DNA of 12,766 bases from Pseudomonadota bacterium. Its GTDB lineage: Bacteria > Pseudomonadota > Alphaproteobacteria > Rhizobiales > Hyphomicrobiaceae. The stretch lies in assembly GCA_021812845.1 (NCBI GenBank), contig JAKAML010000010.1, positions 1 to 12,766 on the forward strand, in the 5' to 3' direction. Made by a program: the position numbers and the translations under genes. The notes beneath the pieces are model-generated. The model ran no database searches. It had not been told where the DNA came from and saw only the letters and a list, made by a program, of their open reading frames with translations. Position 1 is the stretch's first letter; every line of letters starts with the position of its first letter. This document shows positions 1 through 8,087 of this stretch, one piece after another.

Positions 1-590
1 GAGGTGCCGATGGCGACCGCCAGCGCGTCGACCTTGGTCTCGGCGACGAACCGCATCGCCTCGTCGGGGTCCGTCAGCAGCATCGACTTGTCGAGCTTGC
101 CCTCGAAGCCGTGGCCGTCCTCGGCCTCGCCGTGACCGGTCTCGAGCGAGCCGAGGCAGCCGAGCTCGCCCTCGACCGACGCGCCGACCATGTGCGCGAG
201 GTCGGCGACCTGTCTGGTGATGGCGACATTATAGTCGTAGTCGGCGGGCGTCTTGGCGTCCTCTTTCAGCGAGCCGTCCATCATGACGCTCGTGAAGCCG
301 TTCTGGATCGCCGACAGGCACGTCGCGACGTTGTTGCCGTGGTCCTGATGGATGCAGATCGGGATCTGCGGATACATCAGCTCGAGCGCCTCCATCATCT
401 TCGACAGCATGATGTCGTTGGCGTAGGAACGCGCGCCGCGCGACGCCTGGATGATGACCGGGCTGTCGGTCTTCTTGGCCGCCTCGAGGATGGCGAGCCC
501 CTGCTCCATGTTGTTGATGTTGAACGCCGGCACGCCGTAGGCGTGCTCCGCGGCGTGATCCAGCAACTGCCTCAGCGTGATACGTGCCAC
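1..590 (-). CDS. cbbA: Fructose-bisphosphate aldolase class II, 3'-truncated by window edge
   Basis: Class II (zinc-dependent) aldolase. It condenses glyceraldehyde-3-P with dihydroxyacetone-P, and in CBB variants also erythrose-4-P with DHAP to make sedoheptulose-1,7-bisphosphate. The N-terminal 196 residues are present and the C-terminus lies left of the window. Visible family marks are HQDHGNN at residues 81-87 (catalytic Asp83, zinc ligand His84), MMDGS at 103-107, and EGELGCLG at 140-147 with zinc-ligand-type Glu142. I chose the GTG start at 590 because the protein then begins [10 protein letters not shown], as CbbA proteins do, and because GAGGAGGA sits just upstream. The first base is 13 nt past the gap-pgk stop, so it is the fifth gene of the cbb operon and presumably translated from the same message. 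The family assignment is secure; use of sedoheptulose substrates is inferred from context. Confidence 0.95.
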   Translation of the reverse strand, partial: MARITLRQLLDHAAEHAYGVPAFNINNMEQGLAILEAAKKTDSPVIIQASRGARSYANDIMLSKMMEALELMYPQIPICIHQDHGNNVATCLSAIQNGFTSVMMDGSLKEDAKTPADYDYNVAITRQVADLAHMVGASVEGELGCLGSLETGHGEAEDGHGFEGKLDKSMLLTDPDEAMRFVAETKVDALAVAIGT

Positions 591-603
591 GACGCGTTCC
601 TCC

Positions 604-2871
604 TCAAGATGCGCTTGCGTTGTCCAGAAGCACCTCGACACCCGGCAGCGGCTTGCCCTCGAGCCATTCGAGGAAGGCGCCGCCTGCGGTCGAGACGTAG
701 GTGAATTCGTCGGTGACGCCGGCTGCGTTGAGCGCCGCGACCGTGTCGCCGCCGCCCGCCACCGTGACCAGGCTGCCGGTCCTGGTCAATTCCGCCGCCG
801 CCCGCGCGACCGCGAACGTCGCCGCGCCGAACGGCTCGATCTCGAACGCGCCGAGCGGTCCGTTCCACAGCAGCGTCTTGTAGCTCTTCAGCATGTCGGC
901 CACGGCCTTCGCCGTCGCGGGCCCGACATCGAGGATCATGCCGTCGGCCGGCACGCTGTCGACGCCCGTGACGGTGTTCGCCGCACCGGCCTTGAACTCC
1001 TTGGCGACGACGACGTCGGTCGGCAGCACGATCCGGCATCCGGACCTCTCCGCCGCCGCGAGCACGCGCCGCGCGGTGTCGACGAGATCCGGTTCCGCGA
1101 GCGACTTGCCGACCGCCTTGCCCTGCGCGAGCAGGAAGGTGTTGGCCATGCCGCCGCCGATGATGAGCGCGTCGACCTTGTGGATCATGTTCTCGAGCAG
1201 GGCGATCTTGGTCGAGACCTTGGCGCCGCCGACCAGCGCCGCCGACGGGCGCTTGGGCACCTCGAGCGCCGCCGTCAGCGCCTCGATCTCCGCGCGCATG
1301 GTGGCGCCGGCGTAGGCCGGAAGAACGGTGGCGATGGCATGGGTCGAGGCGTGCGCGCGGTGCGCGCAGGAGAAGGCGTCGTTGACGTAGATGTCGCCGA
1401 TCGCCGCGATCTCGCGCGCGAAAGCCATGTCGTTGGCCTCCTCGCCCTTGTAGTAGCGCAGGTTCTCGAGCACCGCGACCTCGCCCGGGAACAGGCACGC
1501 GGTGCGGTTCTTGACGTCCTCACCGATGCAGTCGGGAATGAAGCGGACCTCCTTGCCCGGCAGCAGCTCACCGAGCTTCGCCGCCACCCCGGCGAGCGAC
1601 ATCTCGGGATCCTTGCCCTTCGGCCGGCCGAAGTGCGACATCACGATGACGCGCGCACCCTTGGCGGTCAGCTCGGCGATCGACGGCAGCAGGCGCTCGA
1701 TGCGCGTCGCATCGGTCACCTTTCCGGCCTTCATCGGGACGTTGAGATCGGCGCGCATCAGCACCGTCTTGCCGTCGAGATTGAGGCCGTTCATTGTCCG
1801 CACGCGGCGTGCGCCCGACGCCTTCACCGCACCCGCCGCCGTGTCGGCCGCGATCACCTTCCCCATCGCGACGGCGGTGTCGGCCATGCGGTTGGAGAAG
1901 CCCCACTCGTTGTCGTACCAGGAGAGCACGCGCACGAGGCGGCCGTCCATGACCTTGGTCTGGTCGAGGTGGAAGATCGACGAGTGGGCGTCGTGGTTGA
2001 AGTCCATCGACACGTTGGGCTGGTCGGTCGTGCCGAGCACGCCCTTCAGTTGCTGGCCGGCCGCCGCCTCGATCGCCGCGTTGATCTCGTCCCTGGTCGT
2101 CTCGCGCTTCGACATGAACTTGAAGTCGACCACCGACACGTTGGGCGTCGGCACGCGGATCGCCGTGCCGTCCAGCCGCCCGTTGAGCTCGGGCAGCACG
2201 AGCCCGACCGCCTTCGCCGCCCCGGTCGAGGTCGGGATCATCGACAACGCCGCCGCCCGCGCCCGATAGAGATCCTTGTGCATGGTGTCGAGCGTCGGCT
2301 GGTCGCCGGTGTAGGAATGGATCGTGGTCATGAACCCCTTGTCGATGCCGACGAGGTCATGGAGCACCTTGGCCACCGGCGCCAGGCAGTTCGTCGTGCA
2401 CGAGGCGTTGGACACCACGAGGTGGTCCTTCGACAGCTTGTCGTGATTGACGCCGTAGACCACCGTCAGGTCGGCGCCGTCGGCCGGCGCCGAGACGAGC
2501 ACCCGCTTCGCGCCCGCGTCGAGATGCAGCTTCGCCTTCTCCCTGGCGGTGAAGATGCCCGTGCACTCCATCGCCACGTCGACGCCGAGCGCCTTGTGCG
2601 GCAGCTCCGCCGGGTTCCTGATCGCCGTCACCTTGATCGGACCCGACGACCACGACCCGCAGACGACCTCGAGCGTGTCGCCCGCAACCTTCACCTCGCC
2701 CGGGAACCTGCCGTGCACGCTGTCGTAGCGCAGGAGGTGGGCGTTGGTCTCGACCGGGCCGAGGTCGTTGATCGCGACCACAACCACGTCCCTGCGCCCG
2801 CTCTCCGCGATCGCCCGAAGCACGTTGCGGCCGATCCGCCCGAACCCGTTGATTGCGACTTTGACTGCCAT
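604..2871 (-). CDS. gap-pgk: GAPDH-phosphoglycerate kinase fusion protein
   Basis: One uninterrupted 755-codon frame encodes two complete consecutive Calvin-cycle enzymes. Residues 1 to about 339 are GAPDH: Rossmann start [12 protein letters not shown]-type IND at 34-36, catalytic Cys158 in SNASCTTNC, His185 in IHSYTGDQ, and the C-terminal [11 protein letters not shown]. Residues 360-755 are phosphoglycerate kinase of normal length (396 aa): RADLNVP 373-379, SHFGRPKG 412-419, GGAKVSTK 548-555, and nucleotide-site GGGDT 706-710. Residues about 340-359 form an Ala-rich, basic-ended linker. GAPDH reaches its usual C-terminus in this same frame, so no frameshift is needed to explain the join. The Met360 codon (1792-1794) has no Shine-Dalgarno sequence before it. 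In the CBB direction the PGK part makes 1,3-bisphosphoglycerate and the GAPDH part reduces it, so direct transfer is conceivable. The start at 2871 has GGGGTGAGGG upstream and lies 15 nt after cbbT. Cofactor preference is uncertain: Asp36 suggests NAD, but the classical Leu-Pro pair is Thr-Met (196-197), as I recall it in other alphaproteobacterial GAPDHs. Confidence 0.93.
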   Translation of the reverse strand: MAVKVAINGFGRIGRNVLRAIAESGRRDVVVVAINDLGPVETNAHLLRYDSVHGRFPGEVKVAGDTLEVVCGSWSSGPIKVTAIRNPAELPHKALGVDVAMECTGIFTAREKAKLHLDAGAKRVLVSAPADGADLTVVYGVNHDKLSKDHLVVSNASCTTNCLAPVAKVLHDLVGIDKGFMTTIHSYTGDQPTLDTMHKDLYRARAAALSMIPTSTGAAKAVGLVLPELNGRLDGTAIRVPTPNVSVVDFKFMSKRETTRDEINAAIEAAAGQQLKGVLGTTDQPNVSMDFNHDAHSSIFHLDQTKVMDGRLVRVLSWYDNEWGFSNRMADTAVAMGKVIAADTAAGAVKASGARRVRTMNGLNLDGKTVLMRADLNVPMKAGKVTDATRIERLLPSIAELTAKGARVIVMSHFGRPKGKDPEMSLAGVAAKLGELLPGKEVRFIPDCIGEDVKNRTACLFPGEVAVLENLRYYKGEEANDMAFAREIAAIGDIYVNDAFSCAHRAHASTHAIATVLPAYAGATMRAEIEALTAALEVPKRPSAALVGGAKVSTKIALLENMIHKVDALIIGGGMANTFLLAQGKAVGKSLAEPDLVDTARRVLAAAERSGCRIVLPTDVVVAKEFKAGAANTVTGVDSVPADGMILDVGPATAKAVADMLKSYKTLLWNGPLGAFEIEPFGAATFAVARAAAELTRTGSLVTVAGGGDTVAALNAAGVTDEFTYVSTAGGAFLEWLEGKPLPGVEVLLDNASAS

Positions 2872-2886
2872 TATGCCCTCACCCCT

Positions 2887-4905
2887 TCAGCGTGCGACCG
2901 ACTTGGCCGCGGCGGCCACGGCGTCGGGCGTGATCCCGAAATGCTTGTAGAGATCGTCGGCGGGCGCCGAGGCGCCGAAGCCCGTCATGCCGACGAATTT
3001 GCCATCGCGGCCGATCCACTGGTCCCAGCCGAGCCGGACGCCGGCCTCGACGGCGACGCACGGCGCCGTGCCGAGCACCTGATCCTGGTAGGACTTCGGC
3101 TGCGCGGCGAAGAGCTCCCAGCACGGCATCGAGACCACCGCGGCGCGCACACCCTGAGCCGCGAGATCCTCCGCCGCCTTGGCGGCGATCATCACCTCCG
3201 AGCCCGTCGAGACGATCGTCACCTGCCGGCCGCCGGCCGGCTCCACGAGCACGTAGGCACCCTTCGCGCACAGGTTCTCGGCGCTGTGAGTGGTCCGGAG
3301 CGTCGGCAGCGCCTGACGCGACAGCGACAGCACCGACGGCGTCTCCGTCTGCTCGATCGCGATCTCCCAGCACTCCGCGGTCTCGACCGCGTCGGACGGG
3401 CGCATCACCAGCATGTTCGGCGTCGCGCGGAGCATGGCGAGGTGCTCCACCGGCTGGTGGGTCGGTCCGTCCTCGCCGAGGCCGATGCTGTCGTGTGTCA
3501 TCACGTAGACGACGCGCTGGCCCATCAGCGCCGAGAGCCGCATCGCGCCGCGCGCGTAGTCGGTGAACACCATGAAGGTGCCGCCGTAGGGGATGAACCC
3601 GCCGTGCAGCGCGATGCCGTTCATGGCCGCCGCCATGCCGTGCTCGCGCACGCCGTAGTGCAGGTAGCTGCCGGAGAAATCGTCCGGCGTGATCGAGCGC
3701 TGGCCCTTGGTGATGGTGTAGTTGGAGTGCGTGAGGTCGGCCGAGCCGCCGAGCGTCAGCGACGTCGCGCCGTTGATGACGCCGAGCACCATCTCCGACG
3801 ATTTGCGACTGGCGAGCTTCGGCTTCGTCTCCGACATCTCCTTCTTGAAGGCGGCGATCCTGGCGCCGAAGTCTTCCGGAAGCTGGCCCGCGATCTGGGC
3901 GCGGAACTCGCTGCGCCGCCCCGACTTCTCGAGCCGCGCGTCCCACGCCTTGTGCGCAGCGGCACCGCGCGCGCCGACCTCGCGCCACGCTGCGAGGATG
4001 GCATCCGGCACCACGAACGGCTCGTGCGGCCAGCCGAGCTTCTCGCGGGCGCCCTTGATCTCCTCCGCGCCCAGCGCCTCGCCGTGCGCCTTGGCGGTGC
4101 CGGCGCGCGTCGGCGCGCCATAGCCGATGACGGTGCGGCAGGCGATCATCGACGGCTTGTCGGTGATCGCGCGCGCGGTCCTGATCGCCGCCTCGACCGC
4201 CGCCGGGTCGTGGCCATCGCACGACTGGACGTGCCAGCCCGCCGCCTCGAAGCGGCGCACCTGGTCGGTCGAGGTCGAGATGCTGGTCGGCCCGTCGATC
4301 GAGATCTCGTTGTCGTCCCACATCACGACGAGCTTGCCGAGCTTCAGGTGTCCGGCGAGGTCGATCGCCTCGTGGCTGATGCCCTCCATCAGACAGCCGT
4401 CGCCGGCGATGACGTAGGTGTAGTGATCGACGATGTCGCGGCCGTAGCGCTGATTGAGCAGCCGCTCGGCGATCGCCATGCCGACCGCCGTCGAGATGCC
4501 CTGGCCGAGCGGTCCCGTCGTCGTCTCGATGCCCTGGGCGTGGCCGTACTCGGGGTGGCCCGCGGTGCGGGCGCCGATCTGGCGGAAGCGCTTGAGCTCG
4601 TCGATCGGCATGTCCTCGTAGCCGACCAGATAGTGCAGCGCGTACTGCAGCATCGAGCCGTGTCCCGCCGACAGCACGAACCGGTCGCGATCTGGCCACG
4701 CCGGCGACCTCGGATCGATGTTCATGAAGCGGGTGAACAGCACGGTCGCGACGTCGGCCATGCCCATCGGCATACCCGGATGGCCGGACTTGGCCTTCTC
4801 GACCGCGTCCATGGCGAGCGCGCGAATGGCGTTCGCCATTTCGCGCTGGCTGACGAGCGGCTGCTGGGACGGCTTGGCAGCAGCGCTGCCGGAGTGCGGG
4901 CTCAT
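2887..4905 (-). CDS. cbbT: Transketolase
   Basis: Thiamine-diphosphate transketolase, 672 aa, the usual bacterial length. It moves two-carbon units between fructose-6-P or sedoheptulose-7-P and glyceraldehyde-3-P during ribulose-5-P regeneration. Seen in the sequence: SGHPGMPMG at 40-48 (His42), GHGS at 81-84, GPLGQG at 131-136, the ThDP/metal motif beginning GDG at 168-170 and closing at WDDNE 196-200, and the acid-rich pyrimidine-domain stretch [12 protein letters not shown] in the C-terminal half. I chose ATG 4905 over the GTG at 4920 because GAGGAG lies 7 nt before it and it falls 11 nt after the cbbP stop, whereas 4920 would overlap cbbP and has no ribosome-binding site. It is the third gene of the operon; the context makes it the Calvin-cycle isoform. 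A separate housekeeping tkt could exist elsewhere. Confidence 0.96.
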   Translation of the reverse strand: MSPHSGSAAAKPSQQPLVSQREMANAIRALAMDAVEKAKSGHPGMPMGMADVATVLFTRFMNIDPRSPAWPDRDRFVLSAGHGSMLQYALHYLVGYEDMPIDELKRFRQIGARTAGHPEYGHAQGIETTTGPLGQGISTAVGMAIAERLLNQRYGRDIVDHYTYVIAGDGCLMEGISHEAIDLAGHLKLGKLVVMWDDNEISIDGPTSISTSTDQVRRFEAAGWHVQSCDGHDPAAVEAAIRTARAITDKPSMIACRTVIGYGAPTRAGTAKAHGEALGAEEIKGAREKLGWPHEPFVVPDAILAAWREVGARGAAAHKAWDARLEKSGRRSEFRAQIAGQLPEDFGARIAAFKKEMSETKPKLASRKSSEMVLGVINGATSLTLGGSADLTHSNYTITKGQRSITPDDFSGSYLHYGVREHGMAAAMNGIALHGGFIPYGGTFMVFTDYARGAMRLSALMGQRVVYVMTHDSIGLGEDGPTHQPVEHLAMLRATPNMLVMRPSDAVETAECWEIAIEQTETPSVLSLSRQALPTLRTTHSAENLCAKGAYVLVEPAGGRQVTIVSTGSEVMIAAKAAEDLAAQGVRAAVVSMPCWELFAAQPKSYQDQVLGTAPCVAVEAGVRLGWDQWIGRDGKFVGMTGFGASAPADDLYKHFGITPDAVAAAAKSVAR

Positions 4906-4916
4906 GTGTGTTCTCC

Positions 4917-5792
4917 TCACACGCTGCGGCGCTTCAGTTCGACGATCTTCATGATGATCGGGGTCAGGATCAGCTGCATGGCAAGGTCGAGCTTGCCGCC
5001 GGGGATCACGATCGAGTTCGCACGCGACATGAAGCTGTCATGGATCATGGACGTCAGGTAGGGAAAATTGATCCCGCGCGGATCGCGGAAGCGGATCACG
5101 ACCAGCGACTCGTCCGGCGTCGGAATCCAGCGCGCGATGAAGGGGTTCGACGTGTCGACCGTCGGCACGCGCTGGAAGTTGATGTCGGTGTGGGTGAACT
5201 GCGGGCAGATGTAGTTCACGTAGTCGGGCATCCGGCGCAGGATGGTGTCGGTCACCGCCTCCGTCGAGTACCCGCGCGCCGCGCGGTCGCGATGGATCTT
5301 CTGCGTCCATTCCAGGTTGATCACCGGCACGACACCGATCTTGAGGTCGGCGTGCTTGACGAGGTTGACCTTGTCGGTCACGACGGCCCCGTGCAGGCCC
5401 TCGTAGAACAGCAGGTCCGAGGGCTTCGGCAGATCCTTCCATTCGGTGAAGGTGCCGGGCGGCGATCCGAACAGCTCCGCCTCGCGGTCGTCGTGCACGT
5501 AGTGGCGGGTCTTGCCGCCACCGGTCTCGCTGTATTCCTTGAACACCGTCTCGAGCCGCTCGAGCAGGTTGGCCTCGGGACCGAAATGCGAGAAGTGGTT
5601 GTTGCCGTTCTTGCCGGCTTCCGCCATCGCCTGGCGCATCCCGACCCGGTCGTAGCGGTGGAACGCGTCGCCCTCGATCATGGCGGCGGTGACCCCCTCG
5701 CGGCGGAAGATCTGCTCGAAGGTGTGCTTGACGGTCGACGTACCGGCTCCGGAGGAGCCGGTCACCGAGATGATGGGATGCTGGCGCGACAT
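4917..5792 (-). CDS. cbbP: Phosphoribulokinase
   Basis: Class I (bacterial-type) phosphoribulokinase, 291 aa, matching the roughly 290-residue proteobacterial enzymes. It phosphorylates ribulose-5-P with ATP to make ribulose-1,5-bisphosphate, a step specific to the Calvin cycle. The P-loop is GSSGAGTS at residues 12-19, followed by [10 protein letters not shown] at 40-49 (Asp42 is the likely catalytic base) and FYEGLHGAV in the middle. GGGGAGG lies 5 nt before the ATG. The gene starts 14 nt after the cbbF stop, and its stop is 11 nt before cbbT. In this family NADH activates and AMP inhibits; that is family knowledge and cannot be read here. Its presence is the strongest single marker that the organism can fix CO2 by the CBB cycle. 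Confidence 0.97.
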   Translation of the reverse strand: MSRQHPIISVTGSSGAGTSTVKHTFEQIFRREGVTAAMIEGDAFHRYDRVGMRQAMAEAGKNGNNHFSHFGPEANLLERLETVFKEYSETGGGKTRHYVHDDREAELFGSPPGTFTEWKDLPKPSDLLFYEGLHGAVVTDKVNLVKHADLKIGVVPVINLEWTQKIHRDRAARGYSTEAVTDTILRRMPDYVNYICPQFTHTDINFQRVPTVDTSNPFIARWIPTPDESLVVIRFRDPRGINFPYLTSMIHDSFMSRANSIVIPGGKLDLAMQLILTPIIMKIVELKRRSV

Positions 5793-5806
5793 TTTAACCT
5801 CCCCGC

Positions 5807-6850
5807 TCAGGTCTTCAGGAGACCGCGACGGCCGAACAGTTGCGAGCGCCCGAAGCTGGCGTTCGGGTCCGCCTTGTACCTGATGATCCGCTCGATCTCG
5901 CGGGCTGAGCCGAAGATCAGCGGCGAGCGCTGGTGAACTGCGGTCGGCACCACGTCCATGATCCGGTTGCGGCCGTCGGTCGCCATCCCGCCCGCCTGCT
6001 CGACGAGCATGGCGATCGGGTTCGCCTCGTAGACGAGCCTCAACCGGCCGTTCTCATAGCCCTTCCGGTTGTCTCGCGGGTAGAGGAATACACCGCCACG
6101 CACCAGAATCCTGTGGCATTCCGCGACCAGCGACGCGATCCAGCGGGTGTTGAAGTCCGACTCGTGCGGCCCCTCCTGGCCGGCCACGCAATCGTCGACG
6201 TAGGCCCGCATGGCATCGCTCCAGTGCCGATAGTTGGAGGCGTTGATGGCATACTCGCCCGTGTTCGGCGAGATGGCGGCCGGCGCACCGGTGCGGACGA
6301 AGGTCCGCGTGTCGGAATTGAGGGTGAAGAAGTGCGTGCCCGCGCCGACCGTCAGAACCAGGGCGACGTGGGGACCGTAGATGACGTATCCGGCCGCCCT
6401 CTGGGCGGTGCCGGGTTGCAGGAACACTCCGTCGAGCCCGCCCCTGGCGCCGGCGACCGAGATCACCGAGAAGATGGTGCCGATCGAGATGTTGGTGTCG
6501 ATGTTCGACGAGCCGTCCAGGGGATCGATGGCCACCGCCACCGTGCCCGCGGGATCGACGATCTCGGGCTTCTCGATCTCCTCGGAGGCGATCGCCGCCA
6601 CTCCGGCCGCGCGCAGCGTCCGCATCAGGGCGTCGTTGGCGAGGACGTCGAGCTCCTTCTGGTCGTCGCCCTGCGTGTTGCCGCCCTTCGAAGCGCCGAG
6701 ACGTCCGGCCAGCGGGCCGCGCCGGATGACGTCGGCGATCTCGATCGCACCCTCGGCAATCGCCAGCACCGCACGCGCCGTCGCCCGGCCTTCGGCGCCA
6801 CTGTCGCCGAGGGCCGAAACGTAGGCGTCCAGCGTCAGCGGCGCACTCAT
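5807..6850 (-). CDS. cbbF: Fructose-1,6-/sedoheptulose-1,7-bisphosphatase class I
   Basis: Class I bisphosphatase, 347 aa. It removes the C1 phosphate from fructose-1,6-bisphosphate and, in CBB homologues, also from sedoheptulose-1,7-bisphosphate. Metal and substrate motifs are visible: SEE at 89-91 and DPLDGSSNID at 109-118, plus YVDDC and NTRWIASLVAE in the sugar-phosphate region. The start at 6850 is supported by GAGGAG about 8 nt upstream. It is the first full-length gene of the cbb operon and the closest to the divergent cbbR, so CbbR should control it from the 165-bp region between them. A 29-codon open frame ends 17 nt before it. Dual substrate use is inferred from context. Confidence 0.96.
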   Translation of the reverse strand: MSAPLTLDAYVSALGDSGAEGRATARAVLAIAEGAIEIADVIRRGPLAGRLGASKGGNTQGDDQKELDVLANDALMRTLRAAGVAAIASEEIEKPEIVDPAGTVAVAIDPLDGSSNIDTNISIGTIFSVISVAGARGGLDGVFLQPGTAQRAAGYVIYGPHVALVLTVGAGTHFFTLNSDTRTFVRTGAPAAISPNTGEYAINASNYRHWSDAMRAYVDDCVAGQEGPHESDFNTRWIASLVAECHRILVRGGVFLYPRDNRKGYENGRLRLVYEANPIAMLVEQAGGMATDGRNRIMDVVPTAVHQRSPLIFGSAREIERIIRYKADPNASFGRSQLFGRRGLLKT

Positions 6851-6867
6851 GGCGTCGTCTCCTCGGC

Positions 6868-6957
6868 TTACGTTTCCTGGGTCGTCTTCTTGGCGCGCGG
6901 CGCGGCGGGCTTCGACCGGTCGGCGCGGTGTTGTTGGCGCGACGTTGACTCACCCAT
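6868..6957 (-). CDS. Possible 29-aa leader peptide before cbbF
   Basis: A short ATG-to-TAA frame in the cbbR-cbbF gap, ending 17 nt before the cbbF start. The predicted peptide starts MGEST and is rich in Lys, Arg, Ala and Pro with no hydrophobic stretch, so it would be small, basic and disordered. Only GGA, about 1 nt before the ATG, resembles a ribosome-binding site. The best -10 candidate for the operon puts the transcript start near 6955, at or inside this ATG, so it would be leaderless or untranslated. An open frame of this length arises often by chance in such GC-rich DNA. I record it as an unproven candidate. Confidence 0.2.
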   Translation of the reverse strand: MGESTSRQQHRADRSKPAAPRAKKTTQET

Positions 6958-6971
6958 TCCGATATTAGAAT
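6945..6971 (+). promoter_or_regulatory. Candidate cbbR promoter
   Basis: TTGACT (6945-6950) and TAGAAT (6966-6971) are good sigma-70-like hexamers facing cbbR, but the 15-nt spacer is short. A transcript would start near 6978, upstream of the CbbR-type operator at 6994-7006. CbbR bound there could therefore block its own transcription, the usual autorepression of LysR-family genes. The autoregulation is inferred. Confidence 0.4.
6962..6967 (-). promoter_or_regulatory. Candidate -10 of the cbb operon promoter
   Basis: TAATAT on the minus strand lies in the only AT-rich stretch between cbbF and cbbR. No good -35 hexamer sits 16-18 nt upstream, as expected for an activator-dependent promoter. 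Transcription would begin near 6955, about 105 nt before cbbF. The CbbR-type operator is then centred near -45, a usual activating position for LysR regulators. It overlaps the proposed cbbR -10 on the other strand. Identified by sequence match only. Confidence 0.4.
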
Positions 6972-6993
6972 TTAAATGTTCTGTGCCACTCGC

Positions 6994-7006
6994 TAAGTTT
7001 TGCTAA
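6994..7006. promoter_or_regulatory. CbbR-type operator (TNA-N7-TNA)
   Basis: TAA-N7-TAA fits exactly the TNA-N7-TNA half-site arrangement described for CbbR boxes, which also satisfies the LysR T-N11-A rule. It lies inside a 10-bp-period direct repeat, CTAAGTTTTG followed by CTAACTTGCA, so the two copies are one helical turn apart. It begins 22 bp before the cbbR ATG. A second T-N11-A, T6963 to A6975, overlaps the palindrome ATTTAAAT (6970-6977) next to both candidate promoters and could be the weaker activation site. Confidence 0.6.
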
Positions 7007-7015
7007 CTTGCAGCC

Positions 7016-8086
7016 ATGCGCACCCCCACGACAAAGCACCTCCGGATCGTCGCCGAGATCGCCAAGAGCGGCAAAATTTCGTCCGCCGCCAATGCGTTGG
7101 GCGTTACCGGCCCGGCCGTGACGCTTCAGCTCCAGCAGCTCGAGGCGATGATCGGCCTGCCGCTGTTCGAGCGCGACAGGCGCCAAATGCGGCCCACGGC
7201 CGCAGGCGAGCTGCTCGCCGACTGTGCCCGGCAGGTGGACGACCGGCTCAAGGCCTGCGTGCAGGCACTCGAGGATCTGAGTGGACTGCGGAGCGGGCGA
7301 ATCTTCGTCGGCGTCGTCAGCACCGCCAAGTACTTCGCGGTGCCGGCCCTCGGCGGCTTCCGGGCGGCGCACCTCAATTTCGATCTCCGCCTGCAGGTCG
7401 CCAATCGGGGCGAGATCCTGCGCTCGCTGGCGAGCCTCGAAACCGACCTCGCGGTGATGGGCCGCCCGCCGGAGGATGTGAAGGTCGAGTGTATCGAGCT
7501 CGGCGACCATCCGCACGTCATCATCGCCGCCCGCGACCATCCGCTCGCCGGCGCGGGTCGGATCCCGCTCGAGCGCCTCGCCGACGAGACGCTGCTGATG
7601 CGCGAGCAGGGCTCGGGCACGCGCATCCTGACCGAGCGGCTGCTCGACGAGGCTGGCATCCGCCCCCGCAATGCGATGGACATGACCTCCAACGAGACGA
7701 TCAAGCAGTCGGTAATGGCGGGGCTCGGCGTGGCGCTGATCTCGGGACACACGATCGCGGCGGAGATTCAATCGGGGCGGCTCGTCATCCTCGACGTCGA
7801 TGGCCTGCCGGTCATGCGCAAATGGTATGCCGTCCGCCACAAGGAGAAGCGGATGCTGCCGCCGGCCGCGGCGCTGTGGGACTTCCTCGTCGTCGAGGGA
7901 AAGCGCTACCTTCCGCAGGTGATCCGTCCTTCGGGCGGGAGGCGCGCTTCGGCCGGCACCGACGCCCGGCAGCGCGGCGCCGGCACGGAACCGGCCGCCG
8001 GACCGCCACCTGAACCGGCAGCCCGCGCTCACCGTAGACGGGTGCCGCGTCCTGCGCCGACTACCCCCGACCTCGATGGGATCTGA
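7016..8086 (+). CDS. cbbR: LysR-family transcriptional regulator of CO2 fixation
   Basis: CbbR, 356 aa, is the LysR-type activator of cbb operons. In this family it senses Calvin-cycle metabolites or redox state, such as RuBP or NADPH. The N-terminal winged helix-turn-helix spans about residues 5-62, with SSAANALGVTGPAVTLQLQQ as its core. A linker helix at about 63-90 and a two-lobed effector domain at about 92-300 follow, including the CbbR-like RGEILRSLASLETDLAVMGRPP. The divergent position next to cbbF is the classical arrangement. Residues about 304-356 add an Arg/Pro/Ala-rich, probably disordered tail beyond the usual length of about 300-330. The ATG at 7016 has only a weak ribosome-binding site, but the frame begins at the usual residue for the family. 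The stop is 1 nt before the cbiX-like gene. Confidence 0.93.
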   Translation: MRTPTTKHLRIVAEIAKSGKISSAANALGVTGPAVTLQLQQLEAMIGLPLFERDRRQMRPTAAGELLADCARQVDDRLKACVQALEDLSGLRSGRIFVGVVSTAKYFAVPALGGFRAAHLNFDLRLQVANRGEILRSLASLETDLAVMGRPPEDVKVECIELGDHPHVIIAARDHPLAGAGRIPLERLADETLLMREQGSGTRILTERLLDEAGIRPRNAMDMTSNETIKQSVMAGLGVALISGHTIAAEIQSGRLVILDVDGLPVMRKWYAVRHKEKRMLPPAAALWDFLVVEGKRYLPQVIRPSGGRRASAGTDARQRGAGTEPAAGPPPEPAARAHRRRVPRPAPTTPDLDGI

Positions 8087-8087
8087 C

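Noticed and set aside
2887..4920. Longer cbbT with a GTG start at 4920
   Set aside because: It would overlap the cbbP stop and lacks a ribosome-binding site, whereas ATG 4905 has GAGGAG at proper spacing.
577..5061. A plus-strand open frame of about 1,494 codons antisense to most of the cbb operon
   Set aside because: Its translation is a low-complexity Arg/His/Asp/Val-rich sequence mirroring high-GC codon use of five well-identified genes on the other strand. It has no domain or credible start signal. It is a shadow frame.
1..6850. RuBisCO genes (cbbL/cbbS) or cbbX in the operon
   Set aside because: All of this stretch is accounted for by the five other CBB genes. No RuBisCO motif is present; they may lie left of the window.
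8076..8087. Upstream ATG for the cbiX-like gene overlapping cbbR
   Set aside because: It has no purine-rich site before it. The ATG at 8088 follows the cbbR stop directly and has GGGA upstream.
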